Shown here one piece after another: positions 45,250-52,901 of a stretch of 64,000 nucleotides of DNA. The notes beneath the pieces were generated by a model that saw only the letters and a list, made by a program, of their open reading frames with translations, had not been told where the DNA came from and did no database searches. The translations under genes and the position numbers were made by a program. This stretch comes from UBA2336 sp964419145. GTDB taxonomy: Bacteria > Bacteroidota > Bacteroidia > Cytophagales > Cyclobacteriaceae. The stretch spans positions 496,001 to 560,000 of the forward strand of contig CAYQOM010000002.1 in the NCBI GenBank assembly GCA_964419145.1, given 5' to 3'. Position 1 is the stretch's first letter. Each line of letters begins with the position of its first letter.

Positions 45250-46514
45250 TCAGAAAAACGTGGATTAACAAAGTTATTGAGGATCGAACCAAACCGATAG
45301 CTTAATCCGAACCACGCACCAAAATTATATCCTGAGGCCAACTGTCTTCTCCTCGCCAACACATCCTCAATCGATGCGCTTCCTTTGGGTATAAAAACCT
45401 GGTTTCGTGTAAGCCCTCCAAATGCATAAACATAGAATGATAAATTACCATTTATGCGGACTTCCGCTTCTGCGTTAATCTCCAGGCTGTAAAAATCCCA
45501 ATCATGAAAGTAGTTAGTATAGTTTATAGTTGAATTTAAAGTGCCCCATTTCTGATTGAATCTTGATACGATTCTTGCGGTATGACCATATAGGTTTTCA
45601 TTAAATTTATTATAGATAGTTTCTTCATAGTAGTTATTATGAATCAAATCTAACCCATATGTAAAGGTGAGAAACTTGTTATTTACTTCAGTGTATGGGA
45701 AGATATTGTATTCAATAGCTGGAACAAAGCGAATCGAATTTTGAAAGTTTGAAAATGTATTATTTCTAAGAAAGAGATAGTATCCATAAGACCAATGATC
45801 AGATATAGCCAAGACCGATGTGTTGGTGAAATTGTAATTTGTATTGATTACCGTGAAACTTTGATCTTGACCATTTTCATCTTCGAATTTGAACTTCGAA
45901 ACATTCTTTCCGGTAGATAGACGCATCTCTACGCGTAACTTTTCAGTTGTTCGGTTTGCAGATACATTTCCGTTCAGGTAAGTGCTAAAATAGTTTTGAT
46001 CAATCTCAAGACTTCCGTCACCACTTATCCGGAATACCCAATAGTTCCATTTATCTTTTTCTTCTTTAACTGTAGCTTGATTCGTATCGTTTCGTTTAAA
46101 CTCCAAGGTTACATAGTTGATCATGTCGGTTTTGGCTACATAGGGTACCAAACCTATTTTGAGATGAGTCAGTATTTTTTCTCTTACCTCTACTTCCGTG
46201 TAGACTGGCGGCATGGTGAATCTTAGGGTATCTTTTTGTCCAGCAAATTTTTTCTGACCGTAAAAAATTAACTGATACTGGTCGCCTCCATTACCAACAG
46301 ATGTAGAGGTTACTAAAAAATGAACATCGGCAGCAATTCTATCAAACACAAAGTCGACTATGTTGATTTCACTGCGAATAAAAGTTTGATCGCACCAGAC
46401 GTTGCTGCAATCAATAAAGAGTTTCAATTTGTTCTTTTTATCTTCCTTCGATTGGGAAAACAGTGGATTGGTTATACCTATGACAACCAAGGCCATGATG
46501 AGGTACTTGAGCAT
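45246..46514 (-). CDS. Predicted outer-membrane beta-barrel protein, unknown function
   Basis: The 422-residue product has a signal peptide to about residue 21 (NPLFSQS). A small soluble part (about 22-150) contains two cysteines in FIDCSNVWCDQTFI. The remaining sequence is a run of alternating amphipathic, Tyr/Phe/Asn-rich beta strands (such as LFLRNNTFSNFQNSIRFVPA) ending in LSYRFGSILNNFVNPRF, consistent with a barrel of roughly 12-16 strands. I do not recognise the family. Its stop overlaps the end of the kinase gene on the other strand. It could be a channel or a surface sensor; context does not decide. Confidence 0.7.
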   Translation of the reverse strand: MLKYLIMALVVIGITNPLFSQSKEDKKNKLKLFIDCSNVWCDQTFIRSEINIVDFVFDRIAADVHFLVTSTSVGNGGDQYQLIFYGQKKFAGQKDTLRFTMPPVYTEVEVREKILTHLKIGLVPYVAKTDMINYVTLEFKRNDTNQATVKEEKDKWNYWVFRISGDGSLEIDQNYFSTYLNGNVSANRTTEKLRVEMRLSTGKNVSKFKFEDENGQDQSFTVINTNYNFTNTSVLAISDHWSYGYYLFLRNNTFSNFQNSIRFVPAIEYNIFPYTEVNNKFLTFTYGLDLIHNNYYEETIYNKFNENLYGHTARIVSRFNQKWGTLNSTINYTNYFHDWDFYSLEINAEAEVRINGNLSFYVYAFGGLTRNQVFIPKGSASIEDVLARRRQLASGYNFGAWFGLSYRFGSILNNFVNPRFSD

Positions 46515-46598
46515 GGATGAGGGACAGGTTTTTAACCTAACGGTTAAGGTTGATTAAAATTGTGAACCTTAAAGACTAAATCCAATAAGGATCAAAAA

Positions 46599-47879
46599 TC
46601 AAGACTTTATTTCGCTTTTCTTCTCCCAGAATGTAGTAAAGAAAAGAATGGCCACTCCTAATGCCAAAGCCGATGGCATGATCCAGAAGGTAAATGCACC
46701 ATCCATCCATCCAGCCTGTGAAGAGCCATCCAGGCTAATGTTATCCCCCCACCAGCCCAGGATATAGTTACCGATCAGCATACCCGCACCGTAAGTAAGC
46801 AGTGCAAATAAACCTTGTGCGCTGGCGCGTATGTCTTTTGGTGCTTTACGGTCTACGTATAACTGGCCCGTTACGAAAAAGAAATCGTAGCAAATACCAT
46901 GAAGGGCAATACCGACAATCAGCAATGCGGACGATTCGGGAAATGCAGCAAACAAGAAATAGCGAAGCGTCCACGCCAACATACCTACTACCAGCATCCA
47001 CTTTACACCAATCCGCAGCAGGAAGAAAGGCACCAATAACATGAATAGTACTTCGCTTATCTGACCGATCGTCATGAATGAAGCCGACTTCTCACCAAAG
47101 GCCATGGCTGAAATGAAATCGTTCGTTCTGGCGTAGTAAAAGGCGAGTGGGATACAGATCAGAAAACTACACAAGGCAAATACGCCAAAATTTCTTTCGC
47201 CCATTAATTTGATGGCATCCAACCCTAAAGCCTTGCTAAAACTAAATGCCTGACCTTTGGCTTGCGGTGGGGCAGGAGGAAGTGTGAAGCTGTAAACACC
47301 ATAAATCAAAGACATGATGGCGCACATCTTTAAAGGGATGTTAGTGGCCTGCGCATTCTCTACACCGGTAAGGATTTTAATGAGCGGAATATCGACCCAA
47401 TCCAGAATCGTCTGTGCCACTACTAAGCCTGCTACAATCCAACCGATGGTTCCCCACACACGAATGGCTGGAAATTGCTTATCAGGATTTTCGATGTTGG
47501 CAAAGGCAATGGCATTTACCAAGGCGAGCGTGGGCATAAACAACATGAAGTAAGCAAACATTACCCAGATGAATGTACCGGGATCGGTTACTGAAGCAGC
47601 ATACCACAACAATGCACCGCCAACCAGGTGACAAAAGGCATTTACTTTCTCGGCATTGATGTACCGGTCGGCTATCAACCCCACAAACAACGGGGCGAGT
47701 AATCCAGCCCAGTTATGCGTGGCATAGGCACTACCGATAATCGAATTAATTCCTTCTGTTCCTTTAAATACTTCCAGCAGGTAACTGCCCATCGTTACAA
47801 AGAAGCCTCCCCAGATAAAAAACTGGAAAAACATCATGATGCTCAGACGAAGTTGAAGGTTGGATTGTGTGGTGGTCAT
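46599..47879 (-). CDS. MFS transporter, nucleoside:H+ symporter (NupG) type
   Basis: This 426-residue inner-membrane protein has about twelve hydrophobic segments and NupG-family landmarks: FFQFFIWGGFFVTMGSYL, THNWAGLLAPLFVGLIADRY, IRVWGTIGWIVAGLVV and IRASAQGLFALLTYGAGMLIG. In Bacteroidota, members beside Gfo/Idh oxidoreductase and isomerase genes probably carry sugars or keto-sugars rather than nucleosides. It is transcribed away from such an oxidoreductase gene, and a perfect LacI-type palindrome lies 64 bases before its start. The substrate is inferred from context only. Confidence 0.88.
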   Translation of the reverse strand: MTTTQSNLQLRLSIMMFFQFFIWGGFFVTMGSYLLEVFKGTEGINSIIGSAYATHNWAGLLAPLFVGLIADRYINAEKVNAFCHLVGGALLWYAASVTDPGTFIWVMFAYFMLFMPTLALVNAIAFANIENPDKQFPAIRVWGTIGWIVAGLVVAQTILDWVDIPLIKILTGVENAQATNIPLKMCAIMSLIYGVYSFTLPPAPPQAKGQAFSFSKALGLDAIKLMGERNFGVFALCSFLICIPLAFYYARTNDFISAMAFGEKSASFMTIGQISEVLFMLLVPFFLLRIGVKWMLVVGMLAWTLRYFLFAAFPESSALLIVGIALHGICYDFFFVTGQLYVDRKAPKDIRASAQGLFALLTYGAGMLIGNYILGWWGDNISLDGSSQAGWMDGAFTFWIMPSALALGVAILFFTTFWEKKSEIKS

Positions 47880-47943
47880 GGTGGTTCAGATTATGCACCT
47901 AAAATTGCACGAATAAATCGATTGCGCAAGCCCATTTATAAAT

Positions 47944-47957
47944 TGCAAACGTTTGCA
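47944..47957. promoter_or_regulatory. LacI-type operator, perfect palindrome
   Basis: TGCAAACGTTTGCA is a perfect 14-bp palindrome almost midway between the transporter gene (minus) and the Gfo/Idh gene (plus). It is the best match to the consensus shared by five promoters in the window. Confidence 0.8.
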
Positions 47958-48020
47958 TAAATCAGGGCTTATTGTTTTACAATCTTTTGGATATATTGCT
48001 TAGCAACCAAAAACGAAGGA

Positions 48021-49193
48021 ATGGTGAAACGAAAATTACGCATGGGCATGATCGGAGGAGGCAAAGATGCCTTTATTGGATCCATCCACCGAATTGCCGC
48101 TAACATGGATGGTTTGATTGAGATTGTTGCGGGTGCCCTCAGTATAAACCCCGAAACGGCAATTGAAAGTGGCCGAATGATTTTTCTAGAGGAAGACCGT
48201 ACGTACCTGAATTATGAGAAAATGCTGGAGAAGGAAGCTAACTTTCCNNNNNNNNNNCCTGCCGATAAGCGTTTGGATTTTGTTACGATTGTCACCCCAA
48301 ACTTTGCTCATTTCGCGCCAGCCATGATGGCGCTTGACAAGGGATTTCATGTCGTTATTGAAAAGCCGATTACCCTAACATTAGACGAAGCCCGTCAACT
48401 AAAAAAAAGAGTTGATGAAACGGGATTGCTGCTTTGCTTGACTCATACGTACTCCGGATATCCAATGGTGCGTCAAGCAAGAGCGATGGTTCGAGAAGGG
48501 GTATTTGGAAAAATCCGAAAAGTAATGGTCGAGTACCCGCAGGGGTGGCTCAGTAAGATGAGTGAGCGAGAAGGTAATGCACAGGCAGCATGGCGTACTG
48601 ATCCAAAGCGTTCTGGAAAGGCAGGTGCCATGGGCGATATTGGCACTCATGCAGCGCACTTAGCTGAGTTTATTTCTGGTTTAAAGATTACCCATGTGTG
48701 TGCCGACCTGAACATTGTGGTTCCAGGCAGGGCTTTGGACGATGATGGAAATGTATTATTGAAATTTAATAATGGCGCTGCGGGAGTATTGGTGGCTACT
48801 CAAATAGCAGCCGGTGAAGAGAATGCTTTACGTATTCGGATTTATGGAGAGCATGGCGGGTTGGAGTGGGCTCAAATGGATCCGAACACGTTGTTTGTAA
48901 AATGGTTGGATAAGCCAACCCATATCTTAAAGGCAGGTACCAATGGCTTTATCCATGCCGAAGCTGCTTTCAATACACGAACACCAGGTGGCCATCCAGA
49001 AGGATACCTGGAAGCATTTGCCAACCTGTATCGGAATTTTGCATTAACGCTGTCTGCACGTTTAGACGGAACCCAACCTTCACCACTGCTTGACTTCCCT
49101 TCGGTGGAAGATGGCATTCGTGGTATGGCATTTATTGATAATGTAGTGAAGAGTGGTAACAGTAATGAAAAATGGACACCATTTGAAGTTTAG
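48021..49193 (+). CDS. Gfo/Idh/MocA-family NAD(P)-dependent oxidoreductase
   Basis: The product (about 390 residues as written) starts with a Rossmann motif of the variant GMIGGGKDAFIGSIHR, followed by VTIVTPNFAHFAPAMMALDKG and the EKPITL motif with the catalytic-region Lys. The C-terminal part is the usual alpha/beta substrate domain (MGDIGTHAAHLAEF). No signal peptide: cytoplasmic. Relatives oxidise or reduce sugars, including 3-keto forms. A run of ten Ns (48248-48257) replaces about four codons near residue 76; the frame continues correctly beyond it. It opens a same-strand run with an isomerase, cytochrome c, a STAS-like protein and a second isomerase, controlled by a perfect LacI-type palindrome. 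Confidence 0.9.
   Translation: MVKRKLRMGMIGGGKDAFIGSIHRIAANMDGLIEIVAGALSINPETAIESGRMIFLEEDRTYLNYEKMLEKEANFXXXXPADKRLDFVTIVTPNFAHFAPAMMALDKGFHVVIEKPITLTLDEARQLKKRVDETGLLLCLTHTYSGYPMVRQARAMVREGVFGKIRKVMVEYPQGWLSKMSEREGNAQAAWRTDPKRSGKAGAMGDIGTHAAHLAEFISGLKITHVCADLNIVVPGRALDDDGNVLLKFNNGAAGVLVATQIAAGEENALRIRIYGEHGGLEWAQMDPNTLFVKWLDKPTHILKAGTNGFIHAEAAFNTRTPGGHPEGYLEAFANLYRNFALTLSARLDGTQPSPLLDFPSVEDGIRGMAFIDNVVKSGNSNEKWTPFEV
48248..48257. other. Assembly gap of ten Ns inside the Gfo/Idh gene
   Basis: The left edge ends CTTTCC and the right edge begins CCTGCC. Joining the two by the shared CC restores an open frame reading NFPADKRLDF, so the gap may be an artefact of unmerged contig ends. Confidence 0.9.
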
Positions 49194-49199
49194 TTGCAT

Positions 49200-50252
49200 A
49201 TGAAAAACATAAAAGGCCCAGCCATTTTTTTAGCGCAGTTCATGAGTGATGAAGCTCCGTTTGACGATATGCGAGCCATTTGCAAGTGGGCTGCTTCATT
49301 GGGATACAAAGGTGTTCAAATTCCTACATGGGATGCGCGATGCATCGATCTGAAACGTGTAGCTGAGAGTAAAACGTTTGCAGATGAATATCGTGAAATG
49401 GTTGAAGATTGTGGCGTTCAAATCAGTGAATTGAGTACCCACCTTCAAGGACAATTGGTAGCTGTTCATCCGGCCTATGACGTGATGTTCGATGGCTTTG
49501 CACCTAAAAATGTGAGGGGTAATAATAAGGCACGAACCGCATGGGCCATTGATCAGCTTAAGTTGGCAGCCAAAGCCAGTAAGAATCTTGGACTGAATGC
49601 GCATGCAACATTTTCCGGAGCCTTGTTGTGGCATACGGTTTATCCGTGGCCTCAACGCCCTGCCGGATTGGTGGAGGCCGGATTCAAAGAACTGGCCAAG
49701 CGTTGGCTTCCTATTCTAAATACATTTGATAAGGCTGGAGTGGATGTGTGCTACGAGATACATCCCGGTGAGGATTTGCATGATGGCATCACTTTCGAGC
49801 GGTTTTTGAAAGAGACTGGCAATCATCCACGCGCGAACATTCTGTATGATCCCAGTCATTTTGTGTTGCAACAACTGGATTATCTGCAATACATTGATTT
49901 CTATCATCCCTACATCAAAATGTTTCATGTGAAGGATGCTGAGTTTAATCCGACCGGAAAGAGTGGCGTGTATGGTGGTTTTCAGGATTGGATAAACCGG
50001 CCGGGACGATTCCGCTCCTTGGGTGATGGACAGGTTGATTTCAAGAGTATATTTTCAAAACTGGCACAGTACGATTATGATGGCTGGGCTGTATTGGAAT
50101 GGGAGTGTTGCATCAAACATCCAGAGCAGGGTGCGCGTGAAGGTGCTCCGTTTATTAAAGACCACATTATTCAGGTAACAGAAAAAGCGTTTGACGATTT
50201 TGCTTCGGCAGGAACAGATACTAAATTGAACAAAAAAATATTAGGACTATGA
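49200..50252 (+). CDS. Cytoplasmic sugar phosphate isomerase/epimerase-like TIM barrel
   Basis: This 350-residue xylose-isomerase-like TIM barrel has metal-binding positions in VCYEIHPGEDLHDG, LYDPSHFV, FHVKDAE and VLEWEC. No signal peptide is present, so it works in the cytoplasm. In keto-glycoside clusters such proteins act on 3-keto sugars by isomerisation, epimerisation or elimination. The gene starts six bases after the oxidoreductase stop. The frame is also open to a TTG at 49194, but ATG at 49200 was preferred. It overlaps the cytochrome c start by four bases (ATGA type), so translation is coupled. Confidence 0.88.
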   Translation: MKNIKGPAIFLAQFMSDEAPFDDMRAICKWAASLGYKGVQIPTWDARCIDLKRVAESKTFADEYREMVEDCGVQISELSTHLQGQLVAVHPAYDVMFDGFAPKNVRGNNKARTAWAIDQLKLAAKASKNLGLNAHATFSGALLWHTVYPWPQRPAGLVEAGFKELAKRWLPILNTFDKAGVDVCYEIHPGEDLHDGITFERFLKETGNHPRANILYDPSHFVLQQLDYLQYIDFYHPYIKMFHVKDAEFNPTGKSGVYGGFQDWINRPGRFRSLGDGQVDFKSIFSKLAQYDYDGWAVLEWECCIKHPEQGAREGAPFIKDHIIQVTEKAFDDFASAGTDTKLNKKILGL

Positions 50253-50635
50253 TGAATAAATTCGGTTTGGTAGCCCTTGTGGTTACATTTTTAATGGCGT
50301 GTGGTAGCAAGCAGGAAACAAGTGAACAACAGGATGAGCCTGTACAACTTTCAACCAGTCAGTTGGCTGCTATTGGTAAAATATTGGTCGATGAATCCGA
50401 TTGTAAAACCTGTCATCATCCTACCAATAAGATTATTGGTCCCGCGCATACGGATGTTGCAAAGAAGTACGAATTCAATGATGAAAATATTAAGTTACTG
50501 GCCAAACACATCATCGAAGGCGGTTCAGGTGTTTGGGGTGAAGTGCCCATGAATGCGCATCCGGATCTTTCGCAAGAAGATGCCGAGAAGATGGCTATAT
50601 ATGTGCTTTCTCTTGATGGTGAAGAGAAAAAGTAG
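50249..50635 (+). CDS. Cytochrome c lipoprotein (c551/c552 type)
   Basis: The 128-residue protein has a lipobox (LMAC, Cys18) and one haem site CKTCH at residues 52-56. The distal ligand is the Met of EVPMNAHP, and a C-terminal helix (DAEKMAIYVLSL) closes the fold as in small class I cytochromes. It probably accepts electrons from the periplasmic GMC dehydrogenase encoded at 52902-54623 and passes them to the respiratory chain. ATG at 50249 and 50252 are both possible starts, differing by one Met. The gene overlaps the isomerase stop. Confidence 0.92.
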   Translation: MMNKFGLVALVVTFLMACGSKQETSEQQDEPVQLSTSQLAAIGKILVDESDCKTCHHPTNKIIGPAHTDVAKKYEFNDENIKLLAKHIIEGGSGVWGEVPMNAHPDLSQEDAEKMAIYVLSLDGEEKK

Positions 50636-50640
50636 TAATC

Positions 50641-51066
50641 ATGACTACGCTGGTGTTTGAGAATGACTATGTGTTGTGCGAACTGGACGATGCATTACCT
50701 GTTCTCAAGCATCGCTGGAAGAAAGAAACTCCGGGGGAGATTTTCAGAGAAAACCTGATTACTGTTCAGCAGCATTACATTGAATTAGTAAAGGACTACC
50801 CGCACCTGGCCTGGTTGGCAGATACCCAGTTGCTGGGTGAAGTTGATCGTGAAACTGAAGAATGGTTTTCAACTACCTGGGATGACTTGATTTTCAATAA
50901 AGCCAACGTAAAAATTCATGCCGTTATTCTTGGCGATGATTTGTTTGCAGAATATCCCATGGAAACTTTTAAGAACAACGCAGAAGAAAAATTTAAGGCT
51001 TACCATGTTCAACTAGGCGTTTTCTCAGATGAGGAAGAAGCTTATGACTGGATAAGGACACGATAA
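50641..51066 (+). CDS. STAS/SpoIIAA-like small cytoplasmic protein
   Basis: This 141-residue protein has no signal or membrane segment. The pattern of strands and helices, the central WLADTQLLGEVDRETEEWF and the end GVFSDEEEAYDWIRTR resemble the SpoIIAA-like (STAS) proteins common in Cytophagales, whose role is unknown. It is rich in acidic residues. It sits five bases after the cytochrome c gene and eleven before the exported isomerase gene, so it is expressed with the keto-sugar enzymes. The fold is a tentative reading; no function is claimed. Confidence 0.6.
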   Translation: MTTLVFENDYVLCELDDALPVLKHRWKKETPGEIFRENLITVQQHYIELVKDYPHLAWLADTQLLGEVDRETEEWFSTTWDDLIFNKANVKIHAVILGDDLFAEYPMETFKNNAEEKFKAYHVQLGVFSDEEEAYDWIRTR

Positions 51067-51076
51067 ACGAACCAAT

Positions 51077-51949
51077 ATGAAAAGAAGAGAATTTATTCAG
51101 CAAACTACATTGGCTACCGCGGCAGGTCTTGTATTGCCCTCACTCATGAGTTGTGCAACTGCAAAAGAACAAGCCATTGGCATTCAGCTTTATACGCTTA
51201 AGGATATTATTCTGAAAGATGTTAAAGGCACACTTCAGCAGGTTGCGGATATTGGTTTCAAGGAGCTTGAACTTTATGGATATGGCGATGGAAAAGTGTT
51301 TAATATGCCGTATGTAGATTTCCATAAAATGGTTTCTGATATGGATTTGTCTGTTGTCAGCGGACATTACCTGACCGGCCAGGCTTTTCCCATGATGAAG
51401 GGCTCATTAGTTAATGAATGGGAGCGTGCTGTTGAAGATGCACAAAAGATCGGACAGAAGTATATGGTCATTGCGTGGCTTCATCCGGATGAACGAAAGA
51501 CAATGGATGATTACAAAAAGATTGTTGAACTCCTTAACAAAGCGAATGAAACCTGTAAGCAAGCCGGCATTACATTAGGGTATCACAACCACGAGTTTGA
51601 ATTTGTTGAACTGGAGGGTCAGGTTCCGTGTTACCTCATGGTACAGGAAATGGATTCCTCCATTGCACTAGAGCTGGATATTTATTGGAGCACGTTTGCT
51701 GAAGTGGACGCGGTTGAAATCTTTGATAAATATTCAGGAAGAATTCATTTGTGGCATGTAAAGGACATGGATAAAGCGCAACGCAATCTACAGACTGACG
51801 TAGGTTCTGGTTCTATCGATTACAAACGCGTTTTCGAAGCAGCCGAAAAATCAGGCATGAAACATTTTTTCCTGGAGCAGGAGTACTTTACCCGGCCACA
51901 GATTGACGCAATCACGAGCGGCTATGCGCATTTAAAGTCAATTGTTTAG
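51077..51949 (+). CDS. Exported Tat lipoprotein sugar isomerase/epimerase-like TIM barrel
   Basis: The 290-residue product starts with a twin-arginine signal (MKRREFIQ) ending in a lipobox LMSC with Cys26, so the folded protein is exported and membrane-anchored. The rest is an AP-endonuclease-2/xylose-isomerase-like TIM barrel with metal ligands in GYHNHEFEF, ALELDIYW, IHLWHVKD and FLEQEYF. In bacteria that oxidise glycosides at C3, exported homologues of this type accompany the dehydrogenase and may open the 3-keto-glycoside. The operon also holds a cytoplasmic relative. The exact reaction is not known from sequence. Confidence 0.87.
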   Translation: MKRREFIQQTTLATAAGLVLPSLMSCATAKEQAIGIQLYTLKDIILKDVKGTLQQVADIGFKELELYGYGDGKVFNMPYVDFHKMVSDMDLSVVSGHYLTGQAFPMMKGSLVNEWERAVEDAQKIGQKYMVIAWLHPDERKTMDDYKKIVELLNKANETCKQAGITLGYHNHEFEFVELEGQVPCYLMVQEMDSSIALELDIYWSTFAEVDAVEIFDKYSGRIHLWHVKDMDKAQRNLQTDVGSGSIDYKRVFEAAEKSGMKHFFLEQEYFTRPQIDAITSGYAHLKSIV

Positions 51950-51967
51950 TGTACTCACACTGCTTTC

Positions 51968-52294
51968 ATGCGACTGATTAATTCAATTCTTACCATACTT
52001 TTTATTGTATTGGCGGCAACACACATTCAGGTTGTGGATGCCTGGAAGTGGATATTGCTGTTTGGCATCATGTCGATAGTTTCTGTCATGGCAATTTTTG
52101 AATTGTTTTTTAACAAGGTGTTGCTGATCATGTTTGTCGGTTTGCTTGCCTGGAGTTTCTTTTTGTTTCCAAAAAGTGATGAGATGAACTTGCTTCAAAC
52201 TGACTTCGCCAAAGTAGCGCTATGTTTATTTGTAATAATTTTGTTTCTGCTTCGATCGCGGTGGTATAATTCCCGAAAAGCCATGAAAGAATAA
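51968..52294 (+). CDS. Small integral membrane protein, TMEM220-like
   Basis: The 108-residue product has four hydrophobic segments (about 4-20, 26-46, 48-66 and 80-96). The spacing and a Trp-rich first loop (VVDAWKWILLFG) recall the TMEM220-like bacterial family, whose function is unknown. The likeness is weak. It ends just before a bidirectional hairpin and is convergent with the dehydrogenase genes. Confidence 0.6.
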   Translation: MRLINSILTILFIVLAATHIQVVDAWKWILLFGIMSIVSVMAIFELFFNKVLLIMFVGLLAWSFFLFPKSDEMNLLQTDFAKVALCLFVIILFLLRSRWYNSRKAMKE

Positions 52295-52296
52295 AA

Positions 52297-52322
52297 AAAG
52301 CCAGACGGTTATATCTGGCTTT
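52297..52322. terminator. Bidirectional terminator between convergent genes
   Basis: AAAGCCAGA pairs with TCTGGCTTT-like sequence (9 bp, one end fraying) around an 8-base loop, preceded by an A run and followed by Ts. It suits termination of both the plus-strand membrane protein gene and the minus-strand dehydrogenase operon. Confidence 0.75.
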
Positions 52323-52344
52323 CGAATTACATTCAAATCTTTTC

Positions 52345-52890
52345 TTAGGTAGCCCACGTTCTCCCCACTTCCTCCAACGGCATGCAGCCATTGTAATAAC
52401 CGGGTACAGCTTCGTAGCGCAGCACTTCAGTGGCGCCAGGTTGGCTCGTGAAATAACCTAACATGGTAAGTTCTTTCATAGCCATAACAAACGGACGTTC
52501 CTCTGGCTTTTCTTCAATGGCTTTGGCGTGCGCGTCTGTTACAACCTTGGTTTGTTCTTCAGCTGAAAGATCCAGGTATGAGGTTGTTGTTGTAAAATCC
52601 TCCAGAGCGGCCATAAACTTGGTGCGGTCTTCTTCGCTGTATGCTTCAAAAATCATTTGTTCGATGAAGGCCGGAACACCAGCATCTTTGGCACCGGCAG
52701 TATCTGTCTTAGGGATGATAATCTCAGCCATTTCGGTAATGACATAAGCTTGCTCCTGCGTAAAATACTTCGGCTGCCACGCTACACCGGGTTTTGCCTT
52801 GCAACCTTTAAGAATGCCCATGATGGCGGGGGCGGACACAACACCACCCATCAGAATGGCGGTTCGTTTAATTACATCTCGTCTGTTCAT
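52345..52890 (-). CDS. Gluconate 2-dehydrogenase subunit 3-family protein, Tat-exported
   Basis: The 181-residue product begins with a Tat signal (MNRRDVIKRTAILMGGVVSA) and continues with the family core TEMAEIIIPKTDTAGAKDAGVPAFIEQM and a C-terminal GYFTSQPGATEVLRY. These small subunits carry the flavin subunit of GMC dehydrogenases across the membrane and join it to a cytochrome c. The catalytic subunit is encoded eleven bases upstream. The alternative lipobox at KGC (about residue 30) is possible but weaker. The call to a glucoside-3-dehydrogenase small subunit follows from the neighbours. Confidence 0.93.
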   Translation of the reverse strand: MNRRDVIKRTAILMGGVVSAPAIMGILKGCKAKPGVAWQPKYFTQEQAYVITEMAEIIIPKTDTAGAKDAGVPAFIEQMIFEAYSEEDRTKFMAALEDFTTTTSYLDLSAEEQTKVVTDAHAKAIEEKPEERPFVMAMKELTMLGYFTSQPGATEVLRYEAVPGYYNGCMPLEEVGRTWAT

Positions 52891-52901
52891 ATCCGTGGCA
52901 A

